Shown here one piece after another: positions 22,701-33,985 of a DNA stretch of 64,000 nt. The notes beneath the pieces were generated by a model, which did no database searches, was not told the origin of the DNA, and saw nothing but the letters and a program-made list of their open reading frames with translations. A program made the position numbers and the translations under genes. Numbering within the stretch: position 1 is the stretch's first letter; each line of letters starts with the position of its first letter. The DNA is from Progne subis subis (taxonomy: Eukaryota > Chordata > Aves > Passeriformes > Hirundinidae). The stretch lies in contig JAKJHU010000659.1 in NCBI GenBank assembly GCA_022316685.1, forward strand, positions 62,001-126,000, written 5' to 3'.

Positions 22701-23560
22701 ACAAAAGCACCAGCACCTGGAATGGGGCTGTGGCCTTGGGCATCAGATGTCCAAATGCCTCAGCTGGTGAGACTGGAATCCAGGGAAAGCTGCTGAGCAG
22801 GTGAGTGTCTGAGCACAGCTGCTGCAGGGATCCATGTACAGGTATGACTATGGAATGGGATAGACCAGACCAGGATAGTCCCGTTGGGAATGATCTGCAG
22901 TTCAGGCAGGATGATGGTCTGGTCCAAGTGCCTGAGCCCTCCAGGGCTGACCAAAAGTGAAAGCAGTCGTTAAGGGCACTGTCCAAATGTCTCTTCAACA
23001 CTGACAGCCTTGGGGCATCAACCACCTCTCCAGGGAGCCTGTGCAGTGTTTGAGCACCCTCTCAGGAAAGAAACACTTTCTCCTGTGCAGTCTAAACCAT
23101 CCCTGGTACAGCTTTGACCCATTCTCCCACGTTCCATCCCAGGATATGAGGGAGAAGAGAAAGGGAAATGCAGGGCAGAGCCAGGGGGCAGCGAGATGGG
23201 AGTGTGCAGCCTGCTGGGACACAGCAGCAGCTGTGGGACAGCGCAGGACAAGCTGTGCTGGACATGGCCAAGGGCCCTGGCAGCGCTGGCAGTGGCCAGG
23301 AGAAGCCAAGTCTTGGTGCCCTGGGGCACAGCAGGGTCTGTGCCACCAAGGGCTGTGAGGAGACACCTTGTCCTGAGGCCCTGGGGCCTCCTGGCACAGC
23401 CCCAGCAAGGCTGGGCACTGTCAGCCCTTGTGCTGCCCTCAGCATCCCCCCACATCCCAGTGGCCTCAGGGATCTGGGGACCAGTCCCTGGGGAGCCTTG
23501 GGCAGGAATGGCCCTGGGGGGCTCCTGAATGCTCCCAGGAACTGCAGGTTTTCCAAAGGA
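22701..23560. other. Unassigned GC-rich DNA, copy 1
   Basis: No gene recognised. Bases 23,160-23,530 are GC-rich with frames open on both strands. The partner in copy 2 is about 61,991-62,755. Confidence 0.5.
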
Positions 23561-24030
23561 CTTGGGTTTTGCTTTGGCCTGGGAGTCTCTGAGGGGTTTG
23601 TGCAATCATGGCCTCCAATTATCTGCTGTAATTAGTCCCTGGAGATGTTTTGTCAGTAACAACACTCAGTGGGGCTCATTAATGCCTCAAAGTACTCAAG
23701 AGTCATTCAAGTACTACTTTTTGACACTGAATCCCTGAGAGGTTTGTGCAGTCATGGCCTCCAATTATCCAATATTTAATGAGTCCCTAGAGAGGCATTG
23801 TATTGACACTCAGTGGGGCTCATTCATGCTCTGAGATACTCAAGGGTTTTTAAGGTACTTTGGGTTTTCCTTTCCACACTGAGTCTCTGAGAGGTTTTTA
23901 GGCAATCATGGCCTCCAATTCTCTCCTCCAAGGAGTCCATGAGGAGCCTGTGTTGGGGATGGACCTCAGTGGGACCCATGAATGCTGTGAGACACTTTGG
24001 GTTTTCCCTGTGACTTGGACTGCTGGAAAG
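23561..24030. repeat. 146-154-bp tandem repeat, 3 units, copy 1
   Basis: Three units share 'catggcctccaatt' at 23,607, 23,753 and 23,907, with 'gagaggtttgtgcaatc', 'cagtggggctcatt' and 'ctttgggttttcc' around it. A fourth partial unit follows at about 23,985. A single related segment occurs at 34,905-34,960. The paralogous array is at 62,755-63,215. Confidence 0.85.
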
Positions 24031-24404
24031 GTTTGTGCAATCTCCTCTCAGGCCCTGAGGGCTCAGCACCAAATGCACCACGGGGCTCCTTGGGATCAAG
24101 CAAGTCCTGACAAACCATGGCTGTGCCTTGATTTCCCTCTGGTCTGGTGCAGCTCATTAGGAATGTTTTCTACAACAGTTATGGAGAAAGATTTGAAAGA
24201 GTTTCTAAGAAATACACATTCCTGTTATAAAGGGTATGTTTTATTATCTCTAGAGGAGAGGTGATTGCAGCATTCTGTGATTGATATTGATCCAGGGTCA
24301 CTCCTCAGGAGGTCTGCAAGGGGCTGTGGCCATGGACACTGCACTGACCCCACTGCTGGGTTTGGGTGCCACAGCAACTGTGAGTAGTTCAAAGTTCCTT
24401 GGAA

Positions 24405-24545
24405 ACACTGGGGAGGAATGGGACATACTGGGAGACATTAGGAATGCTGTGGGAGACACTGGGACATACTGGGAGTGATACTGGGACATACTGAGACATA
24501 CTGGGGGTACTGTGAGTGAAAACTGGGGGATACTGGGACAAACTT
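24405..24545. repeat. Short degenerate repeat of 'ctgggacatactggg' type
   Basis: A run of 13-20-bp units based on CTGGGACATACTGGGAG and GGAGACACTGGGA. It sits immediately left of an LTR start at 24,556 and has no counterpart in copy 2 inside the window. Confidence 0.75.
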
Positions 24546-24555
24546 GGGACCCTGG

Positions 24556-25310
24556 TGTCACGATCCGCTCGGACGAGCGGGGGTCGTGATGGTTCGTTTT
24601 CTGATCTCAGAGTGCAAAACACAACACAGAGGGGATTTCAGCATTAAAACAAATGCACCTTTTATTGATTGACCATAGCAAAATGCGATAGAAGGATTAA
24701 GAGTGGGAGAGAGAGAGAGAGAGAGAGAGAGGAAAGGGGCGATATAGCTACCAAACGTGGAGACGGAGTCCTCGTGCTCCGGTCGATGGGTCCGCCTGTC
24801 ATGTCGGGGAGAGGCGCTCTCCAAATCTCTGGTTAACTCAGGGGTTTTTATTATAGTCCTCAGTCACAGGGGGAACAGGTAAAAGTGTTGAAGCTCCGGA
24901 GGGGGAACAGGTAGTTCATGTTCTTAGCAGTAAGCGAGGGCCATTGTCTTCTTGGTCCAACGATCACGCCTCCAGGCAAACATCTCGCTTTGGTTGAGTC
25001 AGCCCCCACCCCCAGTATTGGGGTTGTCGGGGTCTGATGTCTCAGTCCTTGAGAGGGGCTTCATATAGGGGTCTCAATCTCAGTCCTTGCAAGGGGGTTT
25101 TGATCTCTGTCTGTCTTGGTGGTTGCAGAGCAGATGAAGGATTTTCTGTGAGGGACCACCAAAGTTACCCCAGAAAGTTCCCTTGGCCAAGAGGTGGGGA
25201 AATTCAGGCTATTGTCGTGAAGCAGGGACCGTGAAGCAGGTGTAATCTTCGGGTACAGACTACCATTACACTGCTCAAAGCCCGTGTACTGTGGCGTGGT
25301 GACACAGGAA
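24556..25310 (-). mobile_element. ERV LTR in reverse orientation (right end uncertain)
   Basis: The left end reads TGTCACGATCCGC. On the minus strand this is the 3' end of an LTR ending in GTGACA, with an AATAAA polyadenylation signal about 110 bp upstream (24,661-24,666 in reverse). A (GA)n microsatellite lies inside at 24,707-24,731. The sequence is unlike the LTR at 29,891-30,539 and has the opposite orientation, so it belongs to another element. No target-site duplication was found on the right, so it is probably truncated or recombined where the plus-strand provirus begins. Confidence 0.6.
24707..24731. repeat. (GA)n microsatellite
   Basis: Twelve uninterrupted GA dinucleotides inside the reverse LTR. 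Confidence 0.95.
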
Positions 25311-26663
25311 AATGCGCCTACAGACGATTGGCAAGCATCCACCTCGAGCAGGCCAGAACTGCAGTGGGGTCCTCGGGGTCCTTATGACGATCGTGAGGCA
25401 AATGAGGGAAACTTCAGACAGACTCTTACAGCTTCCAATACACCAGGGAGAGGAAAAAATGCACCCCCAATACAATTCAAACCTAAGGATGGGAAACAAC
25501 TAGTTAGAATCAAAGAGTATACCCTGGGAAAAGAGAATAGGGAAAGAATTAACCTGATAATTGAAAACTCCTTACAGCTGGGGTTGCTAAAGGCATGTCA
25601 GTCCGATGTCAAAGCTGCTACCTCTCCAAAAACCTGATGGGTCATATCGAGTCGTACAGGATTTACGAGCTGTCAACAAGATAACTGAGGATCTTTACCC
25701 CGTAGTGGCAAAGCCATACACCTTGTTAATGTGTTTAACACCAGAGTTAACTTGGTTTACCATTCTAGATTTAAAGGATGCCTTCTTTTGCTTCCCTCTC
25801 CATGAAGCCAGACAGAAAATTTTTGCATTTGAATGGGAAAACTCAGCTCATGTGGACAGTGCTTCTGCAGAGGTTCAAAAATTCACCCACCTTGTTCAGA
25901 GAACAACTTGCAAAAGACTTAGAATCCTGGGAAGCAGCACCAGGAGAAGGGAAATTGTTGCAGTATGTAGATGACATCCTAATAACTACTCCGACAGAAG
26001 AGGGGTGTGTGGCCTGGACAGTAAGCCTTTTAAATTTCCCGGGGCTTTAGGGGTACAGAGTATGAAAGAAAAAGGCTCAAGTGGTAAAGCAGAAGAAGGT
26101 GATTTACCCGGGTTATGAGGTCAGTGCTGGACAACAGACTTTGGAAAAGAGCACACAGAGCTAATATGCCAAACCCTGAAACCCCAGACAATAAAGGAAC
26201 TGAGAACCTTTTTGGGAATGATGGGGTGATGCAATTATGGATCTACAATTACAGACTGTTTGTGAAACCTCTGTATGCGCTCACTGCAAACTGAAACAAA
26301 GACCTCCAGTGGACAAAGGAAGCCATGCAGGCCTTTGAACAGCTAAAGGAAGCTCTCATGTCAGCTCCAGCTCTGGAACTTCCAGACGTGAATGAACCAT
26401 TCTTTCTCTTTTCCCATGAGAAACAGGGGATTGCCCTGGGAATACTGGCACAGGGCTGGGCCCATATCAAAGGGCAGTTGCTTACTTTTCTAAGCAGCTG
26501 GATGCAGCGGCCAGAGGACAGCCAGGTTGCCTTAGAGCTGTGGCAGCTGTGGTGCTGAACATCCAAGAAGCACGCAAGTTCACCTTGGGCCAGAAAATGA
26601 CTGTGCTAGTATCTCACACAGTGTCTGCAGTGTTGGAAGTAAAGGGTGGCAAGTGGCTTTCCC
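25311..26663 (+). pseudogene. pol: ERV pol: reverse transcriptase remnant (gammaretrovirus-like)
   Basis: An endogenous proviral pol fragment starts near the protease/RT boundary; gag and protease are absent. The RT begins with a 'LLPLQKPDGSYRVVQDLR' segment at about 25,615-25,670. The catalytic YVDD is at 25,964-25,975, but it lies in a different frame from the preceding fingers/palm segment because of frameshifts between about 25,780 and 25,850. A connection-domain segment with 'LRTFLGMMG' lies around 26,200. Stops and frameshifts exclude function. The motif order resembles ERV1 (gammaretrovirus-like) elements common in songbirds. A younger LTR interrupts the frame at 26,664. Confidence 0.85.
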
Positions 26664-27078
26664 TGTGGGTTGCCTGGCTCTTTCCTGCTCCAAGGTCAGG
26701 GCGAATAAAACTCAGAAGCATTCTTTTGAAGTCTCACTCTGAAATTTATTATCCTTTCTATTACAAACACATGAGATGTGAGCTCTCTCTAACAAGTGGA
26801 GAAAGTGAGTTAAATGGTGTCTATTCAAGGCTATTTAAGTCCCAATTATCCAATAAACAGTGATGTCTATATTATTTATGCTCCTAATCCAGTTATAATC
26901 ACCCAAAACCCACAATGCAGATTTCTTTCACCGAATTACAGAAAACCACCCAGATTCGTGAACAAGAAGGAAGAAGAAGGTGAAGAAGAACAAAGGCAAC
27001 ACCCAAAATCCTCCATCTTGACTCACATCCAGTACTATGCTCTAAACCCCCAAACTCTAAGTTTATAGGACGCCAACA
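26664..27078 (-). mobile_element. Solo LTR nested in the provirus (6-bp target duplication)
   Basis: A 415-bp insertion starting TGTGGGTTGCC and ending CGCCAACA, flanked by a perfect 6-bp direct repeat TTTCCC (26,658-26,663 and 27,079-27,084). The pol reading runs up to the left copy and resumes after the right copy. On the minus strand an ATAATAAATTT polyadenylation-like signal lies about 75 bp from the 3' end, so minus orientation is likely. The 6-bp duplication suits an ERVK (ERV2)-type element. Confidence 0.85.
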
Positions 27079-27740
27079 TTTCCCCTCAGCAGTTCCTGAA
27101 ATACCAAGCTATCATGATAGAGCAAGATAATGCAGAGATAGTGTAACTAACATTGTCAACCCGACCTCTTTTCTCAGCGGAAATCAAGGGGAGCCGGTAC
27201 ATCATGACTGCCTGCAGACTATCAAAGCCACTTGCTCTAGCTGCCCAGATTTGAAGGACACCCCTTTGGATGATGCAGAAACCTGGGTCACTGATGGGAG
27301 CAGTTATTTACGTTGTCAGTGGAAAGCGACATGCTGGGTATGCTGTTACCACCTGCAGAAAGGCTCTTGAATTTGGACCCTTAGCAGCAGGTAGCTCTGC
27401 ACAAAAGGCCAAGATAATTGTTTTAACCCGTGCCTTGGAATTAGCAAAGAAAAAGAGAATAAACATCCATATAGACTCAAGATATCCATTTGGGCTTGTA
27501 CATGCCCATGGAGCCAGAAAATGAAAAGGAACTGTTGAATTTGCAGGGGAAGAACATCACACGTGCACAAGAGATAATGTGACTATTGGAAGCAGTCCAG
27601 ATGCCTGAGAAGGTGGCAATCATGCACATGAAGGCACACCAGAAGGTGAGCTCAGAACTGGAGAAAGGAAATGAGCTGGCAGACAGAGGCAAAAGAAGCA
27701 GCAAGAGGTGAGATAACAGTAGAAGGAGCCTTGATTCCAG
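27079..27740 (+). pseudogene. pol: ERV pol: RNase H remnant
   Basis: Continues the provirus after the nested LTR. A TDGS motif (27,290-27,301) and DSRY motif (27,474-27,485) mark retroviral RNase H, with a helix segment 'ALELAKKKRINIHI' before the latter. The frame is open from 27,270 to 27,524, then frameshifted. The domain is recognisable but not part of an intact polyprotein. Confidence 0.85.
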
Positions 27741-28670
27741 ACGGTTGGATTTCCCCAAAGGTAAGCCAACATATAATAAAGAAGAGAGAAAACTAATTAA
27801 CAGCCAGGAGAGAACATATAACCAGGAGGGATGGGCTGTAACAGCAGAAGGGAAGCTAGCTATCCCCTCTCATTACTGTGGTCACCAGCAAGGGAGGAAC
27901 ATAAGAAAACACATTGGGGAATTGATGCCCTGCAAAACTATTTAACTGAAAAGATTATCATTGCCCAAGTGACTCGACAATGTGATTTTTGCCTCCAGAC
28001 TAAACCAAATAATACCCCCAATCCAAAACTTGTGCAAATTGGAAAAGGTCATGGGCCCAGGAAGCAGTGAAAAATTGACTTTTCAGAACTTCCAAGAAAA
28101 GGGGTATCGATATTTTTTGGTAATAACTGATACCTCTTCAGGGTGGCCAGAGCTTTCCCCACAAGGACAGCTAAAGCCTGAGAGGTAACAGTATCCTCAG
28201 AGAGAGGACACATTTTATTTAGAAAATAGTGTAGCTAAGTATTATGTATCCTGGCCTCAATCTTTCCCACTGGCATTGCTGAGAATTTGGACTAAACCCA
28301 GAAAAAAGGAAAAGTTCAGTCCTTTTGAAACGCTTTGTGGAAGACCACATAGGGTACAGAAAGGAATATCCTCCCAGACTGGGGAGGGAACACTGACCAC
28401 CTACATGGTGGCCTTGAGTGAGCAGCTCAGAAACACTGAAAAACATGTGTGTAGAACTCAAAGCAGAGGGTTGGATGGGCCAGTGCATGACATAGAGCCT
28501 GGAGATTATGTGTATGTTAATTCTCATGCAGAGAAGACCCTGAAACCACAATGGGAGAGACCATTCCAGGTGCTTCTCACCACATTCACCATGATTAAGA
28601 TCAAGGAACAGAGTACTTGGATCCATCACACTCGAACAAAGAAGGCTCCAGAGACTCCTTGAAAAGCAAC
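27741..28670 (+). pseudogene. pol: ERV pol: integrase remnant with most of the catalytic core missing
   Basis: The zinc-binding N-terminal part (HWG...H/C pattern, CDFC at about 27,979-27,990) and the start of the core (a 'TDTSSGWPE' segment at about 28,130) are followed within about 50 bp by sequence typical of the C-terminal end of the core. The C-terminal domain follows at 28,480-28,660, with a 'PGDYVYV' SH3-like strand and an 'HHTRTKKAP' end. The catalytic middle is therefore deleted. The element cannot mobilise itself. Confidence 0.8.
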
Positions 28671-28712
28671 ACTGGGTGATAATGAACTGAAACTAAAAAT
28701 TACCTGAGCAAA

Positions 28713-29480
28713 ATGAGTACATTGTGGTCAAGAACACTGGCTTTTATGATCATAGTTACAGCCAATGTCAAACCCTCAGATTGTAGGACAGTTGTCCTCA
28801 GAAGCAGGACAACTCCAACACAAACATTAGAAAGCACCACCACACCTCCAAATGCACTTGTCCAAACCTTTAGTCACCAAGATAGACCAGGTGCTATTAA
28901 AAATGACAGGGATGCCAAGGCTATTGCTCAGTTCAGAATGGGCCCTGAAGTGAGCACAGATGGCAAGGCAGGTAAGCGCTTCCACTACAGAAGCGTGCAC
29001 CTTACACATTCAAGCAGAAAAGAGATTTCACAGGAATGCTGGGAACAGGACTGGGGGTTTGAACACACTGGATTCAAAAGTATTAATGAATAGATTGGCT
29101 GCAACTGGTAATGACATAGTTAAGTTACAGTAACCTTTAGGCACTACCCACTGGAAACTGTTTAAAATATTACCAGAATGAGAGGACATCGAAGAGCAAG
29201 ACCATAAACTGTTAGCAAATGCTTTGGGAACAGCCACTTGGAAACGTTTTTTTAGCTCTCAGTTCCATTCAAGCGCAGTTGTAGATGCAGGAATGTCTCC
29301 CTCAATTATTAGAGAAAGAAGAGAAGGCACCTTTCCTGCTGAAATTTGAAAAATCATTTGACCTAGAGAGGGAACTTCAATTTTGGTGGGTTTTGGTTAA
29401 TTTCACTTATGACCCTGTAACAAGTGTAGTGACTACCTTTGTTTTATTAATGTAAGTGATGCACCACAAGAAAACAACCG
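28713..29480 (+). pseudogene. env: ERV env remnant
   Basis: An open segment starts with a Met and a hydrophobic leader at 28,713, a few tens of bases after the integrase end, in the position of env. It runs for 126 codons before a stop. Further env-like pieces follow with frameshifts up to about 29,480 (a Cys-rich patch near 29,420). No intact surface or transmembrane subunit is visible. The call rests on position and a weak leader pattern. Confidence 0.55.
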
Positions 29481-29890
29481 GGGTTTATATGTGAGGGGAA
29501 TAAGACATATTGTCTGTGCCTAGGGATGAATTTGGCCTTAGCTGAAGAACCCTGATTACAACACACCATTATGCAAAAACTATAAAATAAGTCTTTAGGA
29601 GAATACAGAAAGACACATCTCATCACTGGTGGAATGTGCTTTTTGGATGGTTACTGCAACAAGGCTCTTACATAAACTATGTCATTTTATAGTAGTTTTA
29701 TTAATTTTAGTGAGCTAAACTTTTGGTTTGGTTTTGGTTGTGCCTTTTTGGAACTTGGAATTATTAAGAAGGATTGCCATTAGGTTTATTGTATGGTTTA
29801 ATTAATCAGTTAGGGATGGTCATAGAATATATGATAAGTATTGTAAGAAGCAAAAGAATTTGCAATATTTAGAAAGAAAATGAGGGAATT

Positions 29891-30539
29891 TGATATGGGG
29901 GATATTTATGGATATGAAAATACAGGATTTTAGAACAGCTTTTGGTGATTTTGTAGAAGTAAAAAAACAGCTTGTACTGAGAACACAGAAGATTAGCTAT
30001 TAAGCTTGGTTGCTAGGTAGTTACTAGGTAGAAGTCATATAGGTAAGATGTATAATGTTCAAACTTCAAAAAAGCTGGACCTAGATATTTGCCAAAAATC
30101 AATAAAGCAGAACTTGGTGGCTTGGGAGCCAGCAAGAACCAGACTGTGGTTTGTCCAGGGCAAACTGACTGGGAACTAGCCAAATCCTTCCTGTGCCTGC
30201 CCAGAAGGAGGGGTCAAGAAGGGGACATTGGGAGGAAGACAATTTACTTCATCAGAAGACCCTGGCCCACGACCACCAGAGGGGACTCTGCAGCTGCAGA
30301 AAGATGTTCTGGCTAATTGAATATGAAGAGAGGCTAGGTGGAGCTAGGTAATGAACATGTAGGTGTATTGTGAATTTAATGCATATGTAATACTTCAAAA
30401 GATAAGTAAGTGAGTGAAAGTCACTGGAGCACACAGAGTTTGGAGGAAATATCCCCCCGTGTGTGTCCCATGTGGAAATAAAACATACCTGCTATAGAAT
30501 TTTCTAATTGTGAAGTCCATAGTCTATGCTCCACACTCA
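29891..30539 (+). mobile_element. 3' LTR of the gammaretrovirus-like provirus
   Basis: A purine-rich tract (29,870-29,886) precedes a likely LTR start TGATATGGGGG at 29,891. An AATAAA signal lies at 30,477-30,482, and the LTR ends near ...CCACACTCA at about 30,539. Orientation agrees with pol. The matching 5' LTR is not in the window, so this provirus has lost its 5' end. Ends were set by eye. Confidence 0.65.
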
Positions 30540-31439
30540 CCCCACAGCCCTGGCCCCCTGGAAGGGCTCAGCAGCGGCTGAGGGGCAGAGAGGGAGGTCA
30601 GCCTCCACATCAGCCCCAGGGCTGGAGCTCCCCATGGCAGGGGAAGTGGAGCTCAGTGACAGTGCAGGACTCCTGCTCCTGGCCCCAGGAGATGCCCAGC
30701 ACAGGCTGCCTCTGCCCACCAGTGCCAGCCCCTGTCCCCAGGCCAGCACAGCAGCCCTGGGCAGGGGAGAGAGGGGCCTGGCCAGAGCTGGTGCCTGCAG
30801 CAGCAGCTCCCTCTGCACTCCTCCCTGCAGGCACAGAAACACTCTCTTGCTCTTCTCCCTGGACATCCCTTTCCCCAGCTGAGCAGGTCCTGGCCGGCCG
30901 GGCTGGTTTGTCCTGCTGCCCCAGCCCCTGCTCCCCACAGGGCCCTGAGCTGGCACTGCTGCTGGGACACACCAGGGTCTGCTGCTGTCCATGGCCGGGG
31001 CTGCAGGGAAGCAGCAGCTCCAGGGGGAAGGTTACAGAAAGGCTCTGGGCACCGAGTCTGAAAGGGGCACCCCAGGGTCTGCAAGTTCTCTGTGTGGGAG
31101 CTGAGCTTGTGACCCCTGGAGCCCTCCCAAGGGCTGGGGCTGCACCTCCAGCTCCTGAGGAGATGGGACAGATGGGAGCAGGGATAAATCATTCCTGCTG
31201 GATTCCTTATTGTGTTTGCTTATTATACAGGTGACCTGAATCCGTGTGTAGAGGACATGCTTTGTGTCAGAGAACACTGTCAGAATGATAAGAATTTTTT
31301 TTTTTTTAGCCTAAAACAGTATTTCATGTATAATACAGAATGAGAAAGAAAAGTCACATACGATCAGAACAGCATGAGTTTTTCAGAGAATGAGAGACTC
31401 ATTGATGTTGCAGTATCCAAACCAATTCAAATCCTTTTC
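30540..31439. other. GC-rich unassigned DNA
   Basis: Bases 30,540-31,180 are GC-rich with frames open on both strands. No domain, splice pattern or paralogue was found in the window. Bases 31,200-31,440 are AT-rich with a poly(T) run at 31,297-31,307. Nothing else recognised. Confidence 0.5.
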
Positions 31440-32930
31440 TCAGGGCTTCCCTGAGATGAGAGGTGACCACCAGAGGCCAAGGCCAGCCAGAGCTCTCTCT
31501 CCTGCCTGCTTGTGTGTCAGAAATCCCTTGGATATAGGGGATTTTTCAGGGGGAATATCAATTTTGGCCATGGGCACCGGGAAAGATGCACGGTTCACTT
31601 CTGTAGGAAGGAAAGCACAAGACACCATTGCTCCAGGTGATGAGAGGCAGCCCTCAGCATTCCAAGATCAGCTGGACCTGTCAGGTGCACCCTGGGAGGC
31701 CAAACCAGCTGGATCTGTTCCATCTCCCCTTAGTTCCATGAGGCCCTGTAGTGTCACAATGTTCTCCTTTGCTTCTGAGGTGTCACAATGGCCCCTTGTT
31801 TCCATGAGGCCCTGCAGGTTCACAATGGCCCTTTGGTTCTGCGGGGCCCTGCAGTGTCACCATGGTCTCCATGATTCCATGGAGCTTTGCAATGCCACAA
31901 TGGTCTCCATGGATCCACGGTGCCCTTCAGGATCACAATGGCCCTTTGGTTCCACCAGGCCCTGTAATGCAACAATGGCCTCGTGGTTCCACAAAGCCCT
32001 GCTGCTTCACACTGGCCCCTTGGGACCATGCAGCCCAACAGTGCCACAATGATCCCCTTGGCTCCATGAGGCCCCACTGTGTCACCACGGTCTCCGAAGG
32101 AAGGGAAGCACGGAGCCCCAGTGCTTCAGGGACTGATGAACAGCAGCCACCAGAGGCCAAGGCCAGTCAGACCTGTCTGCCCTTGGAGGATTTTCTGTGA
32201 GCAACCATTGGATGTACAGATTTTTGAATGTGGAATCCCAATTCCAGCTTTTTGTGCCTGAGGAGAAGGCCACTTCTTTTCCATGGGAAGGAAAGCATGG
32301 ACTCCCAGTGTTTGAAAGGCAGGTGAGAGCCAGCCCTCAGGAGGCCAAGGCCAGCCAGACCTGTCTGTAATGGCAGCTTTCCTGTAGGGAAGATCTTTGG
32401 ATATGGGACTTTAGGAGGGGAATCTCAATGTCTGTCATGGGCACCTGGAGAAGAGGAAAGGAAAGATCAGAGCCTCAGTGTTTCAGGGCAGTTTAGAGGT
32501 AACCACCAGAAGCCAAGGATAGTCAGAGCTTTCTGTGCTGTCAGCTTTGTCTGGGAGAAACCCTTGCACACAGGAATTTTGGAGAAGTACCGATTTTTGC
32601 CACGGGTGCCTGTACAGCAGGAACAGGTCTTTTCCATAGGAAGAAAGCACACAGCCTCAGTGTTTGAAGGCAGGTGAGAGCCAATTCTCAGGAAGACAAG
32701 GTCAGCCAGACTTGTTGGTAATGGCAGCTTTTGTCAGGGAGCAGTTTCTAGATTGTGTGAAATTTGGAGGGGAATCCCATTTTAGCCATGGATGCTTGAA
32801 TGAGAAGGGCAGTTCTTTTCCATTTGAAGGAAAGCCCAGAGCCCCAGTGTCTCAGGGGAACATGAGAAGAGACCATCAACATGCCAAAGTCAGTTGGAGC
32901 AGTCAGGCCAAGCCAACCAGACCTGTCACC
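31440..32930 (+). repeat. Satellite region of about 170-190-bp units
   Basis: Six degenerate units share a 'gaggccaaggccagccagac' core at 31,473, 32,153, 32,341, 32,509, 32,692 and 32,881. Each is followed by a 'ccttggatat...' segment, a 'gggaatctcaatt...gccatgggcac' segment, and a 'ttttccat..gaaggaaagca' segment. Spacing of the last five is 188, 168, 183 and 189 bp. The first gap is about 680 bp because a 36-37-bp array is inserted. Confidence 0.8.
31725..32095 (+). repeat. 36-37-bp array inserted in the satellite
   Basis: About ten degenerate units of the family at 7,970-8,292 ('ttccatgaggccctgcagtg', 'tcacaatggcccctt'). They lie between the first and second large satellite units. Confidence 0.9.
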
Positions 32931-32934
32931 TGTT

Positions 32935-33985
32935 CCCTTGGATTCATGAGGCCCACAGTATCACAGTGGCCCCCTGTTTCCATGGGGCCCTGCAGTGTCA
33001 CAATGATCCCTTGCTTCCATGAGGCCTTGGCGTGTCACAGGGGTCTCCTTGGTACCACAGTATCACAATGGACCCTTGGTTCCCTGGAGACTCACAATGT
33101 CAGAAGCGTCTCCTTGGTTCCATGAAGCCCTGCAGTGCCCCTTGATTCAACAAGTGACAAGCCTCAAAGTGACGTAATGGCCTCCAGGATTCCATGAGGC
33201 CCCACAATGTCACAATAGACATTTGGTTCCATGGGTTCCTGCACTGTTCCATGAATCCTTAGTCCCATGGGGCCCTGTAGTGTCACAATGGACTCCTTGG
33301 TTCAGTGGTTCCACACAGTGTGACAACTGCCCCTTCGTCTGCCAGACTCCATAGTGTCACAATGGTTCCTTGCTTCCACGATGCCCCATGGTGTCACAAT
33401 GGTATCCTTGGTTCCACGGTGTCAGAATGGACCCTTCATCCCATGGACACCCACAGTGTTCACTGTAGCCCCCTTGATTCCATGAGGCCCTGCCATGCTA
33501 TAATGGCCCCTTGGTTCCAGTGGGTCCCAAAGTGTCAGTCTCCATTGCTCCATGAGGCCCTGCAATGTCACTGTGGTCCTCTTAGCTCCACAGGGCCCCA
33601 GAGGGTATCAATGGAATCTTGGTTTCATGAGGTTCCTCAGTCACAGTGGCCCCTTGGCTCCATGAGGCCACACAGTTTAACAACGCACCCTTGCTTCCAG
33701 GACGTTCCGTTCTATACCGTGATCACCTTGGTTCTCTGAGGTTCTGGTGGCACAACAGACCCATGGTTCCACAAGGCCTTGCTGTCAGAAATGGCTCCTT
33801 GGTTCCAAGAGGTTTCTCCGTGTCATACGGGTCTGCTTGGAGCCACAGCATCACAATGGACCATTGCTTCAATGTGGCCCCAATGTGCCAAAATGGATTT
33901 GGTTCCATGGGGTACCACTGTGTCAAAACGGACCCTTTGTTCCATGAGTTTCCACAGTGTCCTAGTAGAGTCCTTGGTTCGGTGC
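32935..33985 (+). repeat. Long 36-37-bp degenerate array
   Basis: Nearly 1.05 kb, about 28 units, of the same family follows directly on the large satellite units. The alternating halves are 'ttccatgaggccctgcagtg' and 'tcacaatggacccttggt'. Units are diverged from one another, so this is an old array. Open frames across it have no coding meaning. Confidence 0.9.

Larger units (their letters stand above)
1..24140. repeat. Segmental duplication, copy 1
   Basis: This block matches 39,036-63,321 in the same order and orientation. Matching landmarks include the CR1 fragment at the left edge, the 39-bp and 51-bp minisatellites, the PIM-like exons and the forward CR1. Homology stops at about 24,140, just after a shared segment containing 'gacaaaccatggctgtgcc'. 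The true left boundary lies outside the window. Most differences are single-base changes and short indels, with a few large indels listed separately. Confidence 0.95.

Noticed and set aside
24556..25310. 5' LTR of the provirus whose pol follows
   Set aside because: Its polyadenylation signal and termini read on the minus strand, and its sequence is unlike the 3' LTR at 29,891-30,539.
31390..32052. 220-codon open frame on the plus strand
   Set aside because: It runs across the large satellite units and the 36-37-bp array, so it reflects tandem repeats, not a gene.
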